From assembly GCF_018070045.1 (NCBI RefSeq), contig NZ_JAGPYK010000002.1:1-64000 (forward strand): a stretch of 64,000 nucleotides of DNA. The letters are read 5' to 3'. This document shows positions 60,316 to 64,000 of this stretch, one piece after another. The translations under genes and the position numbers were made by a program. The notes beneath the pieces were generated by a model. That model was not told the DNA's origin, did no database searches, and worked only from the letters and a program-made list of their open reading frames with translations. This DNA comes from Micromonospora sp. U21. GTDB taxonomy: Bacteria > Actinomycetota > Actinomycetes > Mycobacteriales > Micromonosporaceae. How positions within the stretch are numbered: the stretch's first letter is position 1; every line of letters starts with the position of its first letter.

Positions 60316-60876
60316 ATGACCAGGATCGGGATCATCCTCGGGAGCACCCGCCCGGGCCGAAACGGCGAAGCCGTCGCCCGCTGGGTCCTCGAGGTCGCCA
60401 AGCAGCGCTCCGACGCGGAGTTCGAGCTGATCGACCTGCTCGACTACAAGCTGCCGCACCTCGACGAGGCGTACCCGCCGGCGATGGGCCAGTACACCCA
60501 GCCGCACACCCTGCGCTGGGCCGAGACCATCGCGTCGTTCGACGGGTTCGTGATGGTGACGCCCGAGTACAACCACTCCACCTCGGGCGCCCTGAAGAAC
60601 GCCATCGACTTCCTCTACGCCGAGTGGAACAACAAGGCCGTCGGCTTCGTCAGCTACGGCTCGGTCGGCGGCGCACGGGCCGTCGAGCACCTGCGGCTGA
60701 TCGCCGGTGAGCTCCAGATGGCCGACGTGCGGTCCCAGGTCGCGCTGTCGCTCTTCACCGACTTCGAGAACTTCAGCGTCTTCAAGCCCAACGAGCACCA
60801 GCGCGACGCGCTCGGCGTCACCCTCGACCAGGTCGTGGCCTGGAGCACCGCGCTGGCACCGCTGCGCCAGCGCTGA
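60316..60876 (+). CDS. NADPH-dependent FMN reductase / quinone reductase
   Basis: The ATG follows GAAAGG. The 186-residue flavodoxin-fold protein has IGIILGSTRPGRNGEAVARW (FMN phosphate loop), VTPEYNHSTSGALKNAIDFLY (family signature PEYN) and YGSVGGARAVEHLRL. Such enzymes reduce FMN, quinones or azo compounds. Divergence from a MarR regulator fits a role in handling electrophilic or phenolic compounds. Confidence 0.88.
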   Translation: MTRIGIILGSTRPGRNGEAVARWVLEVAKQRSDAEFELIDLLDYKLPHLDEAYPPAMGQYTQPHTLRWAETIASFDGFVMVTPEYNHSTSGALKNAIDFLYAEWNNKAVGFVSYGSVGGARAVEHLRLIAGELQMADVRSQVALSLFTDFENFSVFKPNEHQRDALGVTLDQVVAWSTALAPLRQR

Positions 60877-60925
60877 CCACTTTCGTACCGACCTGCGCCG
60901 GCCGCGGATCCCTCCCGCGGCCGGC

Positions 60926-61843
60926 TCAGCTCGTCGTGAGGTCGCGGGTGGCGCCGTCGCCCACGGCTCGGAGCTTGTCGGGGTTGGCGACGTTGTGGAT
61001 GGTGGTGATGCGGCCGTCGACGTCGACGTCGAAGGTGACGGTGGCGATCACCCGGCCCGCACCGCTGAACACCAGGCCCGGCCCGTTGTTGATCTCGACC
61101 AGGGTGGCGCGCATGTCGTCGGGCCGAACGCCCTGGTAGGTGACGGTGCCGATGGCCGCGAACCAGGCGGCGACCGTCTCCGCACCCACGATCGGGCGCA
61201 GGGCCTGGCGGACCTTGCCGCCGCCGTCGGTCCACAACGTGACGTCCGGCGACAGCAACTCCAGCAGGGTGTTGATGTCGCCGCCGGTCGCGGCGGCGAG
61301 GAATCGCTCGGTGACCCCGCGCTGCTGCGACCGGTCCGCCGTGAAGCGTGGTCGCCGGGCGCGCACGTGCTCCCGGGCGCGGTGCGCGGCCTGGCGCACG
61401 GCGGCCTCGGAGCGTTCCACCGCCGCCGCGATCTCGGCATGGCTGAAGCCGAAGACCTCCTTCAGGACGAACACCGCGCGCTCGAGCGGACTGAGCGTTT
61501 CCAGCACCACCAGCATCGCCATCGACACCGACTCGGCGTCGGTGATGGCGTCCGCGGTGTCGCCATCGGTCAGGACGGGCTCGGGAAGCCACGGCCCCAC
61601 ATAGGTCTCGCGTTGATGCTGGCTGGAGCGCAGACGCTGCAGCGCGAGATTCGAGACGATGCGCGCCAGGTACGCCTTGGGGTCGGCCACCTGGGAGCGA
61701 TCTGCACCGGACCATCTGATCCACGCGTCCTGGACGGCGTCCTCGGCGTCGGCCGCGGAGCCGAGGATACGGTAGGCCACCGAGAACAGCAGGTTGCGAT
61801 GACGGTGGAAGATCTCCTGGTCGGCGTCCGACCGCGGGGTCAC
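60926..61843 (-). CDS. ECF41-type sigma factor with SnoaL-like C-terminal domain
   Basis: The GTG overlaps the stop of the flavoprotein gene. The 305-residue protein has region 2 (FHRHRNLLFSVAYRILGSAADAEDAVQDAW) split over its helices and region 4 (LETLSPLERAVFVLKEVFGF, then HAEIAAAVERSEAAVRQAAHRAR). A SnoaL-like domain of about 120 residues follows, carrying WTDGGGK and NPDKL, which I recognise as marks of group ECF41. In that group the C-terminal domain controls activity in place of an anti-sigma factor, and the sigma factor targets its own partner oxidoreductase gene. Confidence 0.85.
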   Translation of the reverse strand: MTPRSDADQEIFHRHRNLLFSVAYRILGSAADAEDAVQDAWIRWSGADRSQVADPKAYLARIVSNLALQRLRSSQHQRETYVGPWLPEPVLTDGDTADAITDAESVSMAMLVVLETLSPLERAVFVLKEVFGFSHAEIAAAVERSEAAVRQAAHRAREHVRARRPRFTADRSQQRGVTERFLAAATGGDINTLLELLSPDVTLWTDGGGKVRQALRPIVGAETVAAWFAAIGTVTYQGVRPDDMRATLVEINNGPGLVFSGAGRVIATVTFDVDVDGRITTIHNVANPDKLRAVGDGATRDLTTS

Positions 61844-63045
61844 CGCGCGTCCCGGAGCCGGGTGAACCGGCCACCGTGCGGCCAGAACGCGCCGGAGGCG
61901 GGCATCTTCACCATGCGGAGGTAGGTCGGCCAGGGGGACGCGCCCACCGTCTCCTTGTACCAGACCGCCGCGCGGCCGGTCAGACACACTCGGCGCGGGC
62001 TGTCGTCGGGGTGGGTGAACTGCACGACCGCATCATGCCGGCCCAGGCTCACCGGGGTGTGGTAGTAGCCGAAGCGGAACGGCCTGGGCTGCCTGCCGTC
62101 CAGCACGCGGGTGATCGACACCGCCGCGTGCACACCGGTCGGCATGCCGCTCTGGCAGGTGCCGTGCATGACGCCGTAGCCCTGACGGATCGCCGCCGCG
62201 TCGCCGATCGCGTACACGTCGGGATGCGACACCGACCGCAGTGTGGCGTCGGTGACGACACGACCGCGTTGGTCGACGGTCAGGCCCGCGGCGGCCGCCA
62301 GCGGTGACACGCGCGTACCGCCCGTCCACAGGACGACGTCCGCCGCGATGGTCGTCTCGCCCGCCAGTTCGACCGAGTCGGGCAGCACCTTCGTCACCGC
62401 CGTCCCGCTGCGCACCTGGACACCGAGACGATCGAGCGCGGCCCGCACATACGCCCGGGCCCTGGGGTTCATGGTGGCGCCCGGCTCCTGCCGGCCCGCC
62501 AGTACGACGTTCAGCCGCGGGTACCGCTCGGCGATCTCCGCGGCCGACTCGACCCCGGTCAGGCCACTGCCGACGACCACCACCGTGCCCTCGGCGAGCC
62601 GCGCCAGCCGGTCGGCCAGCGACACCGCGTCCTGGGCGTTGTCCAGGGTGTACGCGTGGTCCTCGACCCCCGGCACCAGCGTCGTGTCGGCCACGCTGCC
62701 CAACCCGTACACCAGCGTGTCGTAGTGCAGCACCCGGCTGTCGTCGATCCGGACGGTCTTCGCGTGCGCGTCCACCGCCGTGACCCAGCCGCGGACGAAC
62801 TGTGCGCCCGCGTCGGCCAGGAGCGCCGGGATGTCCCTCTCGTGCAGCTGCTGACCGGTCGCCACCATGTGCAGCCGCAACCGTTCAGTAAACCGCTCCT
62901 GCGCGTTCACCAGGGTCACCTGCACGTCGGCACGCCGCTTCGTTCGCGCCGCGAGCTGGATCGCCGCGGCCATGCCCGCGTAACCCGCGCCCAGGATCAG
63001 CACGCGGTGCGTGGTGGCCGTTCCGCCTTCGTGTGATGTGCTCAT
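61840..63045 (-). CDS. NDH-2-like FAD-dependent oxidoreductase
   Basis: From the ATG at 63045 (AGAGG seven bases before) the protein has 401 residues. It is a two-dinucleotide-domain flavoprotein: RVLILGAGYAGMAAAIQLAA (FAD), TVVVVGSGLTGVESAAEIAE (NADH) and HPDVYAIGDAAAIRQGYG. LVYGLGSVADTTLVPG is also typical of NDH-2/FSP1-like enzymes. It has no membrane helix. In ECF41 loci such an oxidoreductase is the usual partner and target of the sigma factor. Confidence 0.85.
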   Translation of the reverse strand: MSTSHEGGTATTHRVLILGAGYAGMAAAIQLAARTKRRADVQVTLVNAQERFTERLRLHMVATGQQLHERDIPALLADAGAQFVRGWVTAVDAHAKTVRIDDSRVLHYDTLVYGLGSVADTTLVPGVEDHAYTLDNAQDAVSLADRLARLAEGTVVVVGSGLTGVESAAEIAERYPRLNVVLAGRQEPGATMNPRARAYVRAALDRLGVQVRSGTAVTKVLPDSVELAGETTIAADVVLWTGGTRVSPLAAAAGLTVDQRGRVVTDATLRSVSHPDVYAIGDAAAIRQGYGVMHGTCQSGMPTGVHAAVSITRVLDGRQPRPFRFGYYHTPVSLGRHDAVVQFTHPDDSPRRVCLTGRAAVWYKETVGASPWPTYLRMVKMPASGAFWPHGGRFTRLRDAR

Positions 63046-63078
63046 CGTCGGGCCTCTCTCGTTGTGTGACGACCACGA

Positions 63079-63106
63079 GATGCGCGTCGCCCGGCGATTC
63101 GTGACA
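63079..63106 (-). promoter_or_regulatory. Candidate ECF41-type promoter for the flavoprotein-sigma operon
   Basis: On the minus strand TGTCACG (63106-63100) is followed after 17 bases by CATC (63082-63079), 33 bp before the ATG at 63045. ECF41 promoters as I remember them have TGTCACA and CGTC with similar spacing. The match is partial. Confidence 0.3.
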
Positions 63107-63168
63107 TGGGTCCGTGTGACGCCCGGCACAGCCGATGCCTGGCGGTCACGCCCACTACCCTCGTCGCC

Positions 63169-64000
63169 ATGAGCCGACCTGTCGGTGCGGTCCGGTCTCC
63201 GCTCTGGCGGGACCGCACGTTCGGCACGTACTGGATCGCGCAGTCGCTCTCCGCGGCCGGCGACTCGTTCGCGTACCTCGCGGTGCCGCTGCTGGTGCTC
63301 CAGGCGACCGGGTCGGTGGCCCGGATGGGCCTGCTCACCGCCGTCGCGGGCGCGGCGTCCGTCGTCGCCGGGATCTTCGGCGGTGTGCTGGTCGACCGGT
63401 ACGACCGGCGGACCCTGATGATCGTGGCGGACCTGGCCCGGCTGGTGCTCTACGGCCTGGTGCCACTGGCCTGGCTCGCCGGGCCGCAGGTCTGGCTTCT
63501 CTTCGTCGTGCTGCCGATCTGCGAGGCGGCCGGGATGGTGTTCCAGGTCGCGGCGGTGACCGCGGTCCGCAACCTGGTCGACCGGGATCGGATCACCGAG
63601 GCCAACGGCCGGTTGCAGGCGACGTACGCGGCGGCGGCCGTGGTCGGGCCACTGCTCGCCGGCGTGGTGTCGGCCCGGTTCGGCCCGGCGGTGGCGATCG
63701 CCGTCAACGCGGCGAGCTTCGCGTTCTCCGCGGTCGGCCTGTGGCTGATCCGATTGCGACCCGTCCAGGCCGACGACGTCGCCCCGGTGCCCCGGCAGCG
63801 ACCGCTGGTCGAGTTCCTGGCCGGGGCGCGGTTCCTGTGGCGTCAGCCCGTGCTCCGCGCGCTGACCGTGCTGCTGTCGGTCTTCATCTTCCTGACCTAC
63901 GGCTTCATCGACGTGCTGATCTACCACGTCACGCACGACCTCGGCGGCTCCGAGGGCACCGTCGGCACGGTGCTCGGCCTGGCGGCGGTGGGCACGATCG
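63169..64000 (+). CDS. MFS transporter, N-terminal part (runs off the window)
   Basis: The first 277 residues of an MFS protein are present: FGTYWIAQSLSAAGDSFAYLAVPLLVLQATG (split by helices one and two), FGGVLVDRYDRRTLMIVADLARL with the motif-A-like loop, and NLVDRDRITEANGRLQATYAAAAVVGPLLAG. This resembles the macrolide-efflux/DHA3 (MefA, enterobactin exporter) group of the family. TACCCT at 63156-63161, seven bases before the ATG, fits a leaderless promoter. Substrate unknown; the C-terminal part lies beyond 64000. Confidence 0.85.
   Translation, partial: MSRPVGAVRSPLWRDRTFGTYWIAQSLSAAGDSFAYLAVPLLVLQATGSVARMGLLTAVAGAASVVAGIFGGVLVDRYDRRTLMIVADLARLVLYGLVPLAWLAGPQVWLLFVVLPICEAAGMVFQVAAVTAVRNLVDRDRITEANGRLQATYAAAAVVGPLLAGVVSARFGPAVAIAVNAASFAFSAVGLWLIRLRPVQADDVAPVPRQRPLVEFLAGARFLWRQPVLRALTVLLSVFIFLTYGFIDVLIYHVTHDLGGSEGTVGTVLGLAAVGTI

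Noticed and set aside
1..64000. tRNA, rRNA or riboswitch genes
   Set aside because: I saw no tRNA-like cloverleaf ends, rRNA sequence, or FMN/cobalamin/SAM riboswitch consensus, including in front of ribA; a covariance scan would be needed to exclude weak ones.

Overview
The window is very GC-rich DNA with frequent GTG starts, GTGA and ATGA stop/start overlaps and leaderless-looking promoters. It reads as a chromosomal segment of an actinomycete, most likely Micromonosporaceae (Micromonospora or Salinispora type). The protein families and the desferrioxamine locus point to that group; no rRNA or tRNA gene is visible to prove it.

Left part (1-10.3 kb): the tail of an IS110-like transposase abuts a secreted PA14/beta-propeller gene that has lost its 3' end. 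Then come a CopC / cupredoxin / membrane-protein set, a nucleotidyltransferase, a flavin disulfide oxidoreductase reduced to its two ends, a DivIVA-like coiled-coil protein, and a thioredoxin-reductase-methyltransferase fusion facing an XRE-cupin regulator across a palindromic operator.

Accessory island (10.3-17.8 kb): a 56-bp direct repeat flanks a DAO-type FAD oxidoreductase. A beta-propeller-like gene is broken by a 5'-truncated IS110 copy, followed directly by an intact IS1111-type element with 17-bp subterminal inverted repeats and a long 3' non-coding arm that may encode its guide RNA. Small hypotheticals, a GNAT and an APH-type kinase follow.

Central cluster (17.8-35.1 kb): two linked gene sets. 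The first holds an alcohol-dehydrogenase-like protein, a degenerate 6-pyruvoyl-tetrahydropterin-synthase homologue, a GT4, a methyltransferase, a flippase-like membrane protein, GTP cyclohydrolase II and a RibD-type reductase, facing a CDP-alcohol phosphatidyltransferase and an LTA-synthase-like enzyme. The second holds a cytochrome-b/molybdopterin oxidoreductase, an epimerase, a GT-C enzyme, GT2, DUF2064 and a methyltransferase, ending in an OmpR-type two-component system. Repeats of the form GTAAG-N6-GYAA occur in both divergent promoters of the second set and just upstream of the response regulator. I infer that the system controls a surface glycan or glycolipid pathway that also consumes a GTP-derived pyrimidine. 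This is the best candidate for an undescribed system.

Right part (35-64 kb): two small Cys-type genes, an XRE regulator and a GNAT; an Hsp70-like ATPase fused through one membrane helix to an extracytoplasmic beta-propeller; a Rieske lipoprotein; a nucleosidase; LtrA; a secreted S1 protease; and a KDG kinase/KDPG aldolase pair. The desferrioxamine locus runs from 46 to 59 kb. On one side are the ABC transporter, a penicillin-acylase-like enzyme and a second DesC-like acyltransferase; on the other are DesE, the reductase and DesABCD, divided by a promoter carrying a DmdR/IdeR iron box. After it come a DUF1772 gene, a MarR regulator with twin operators facing an FMN reductase, an ECF41-type sigma factor coupled to an NDH-2-like flavoprotein, and the start of an MFS transporter.
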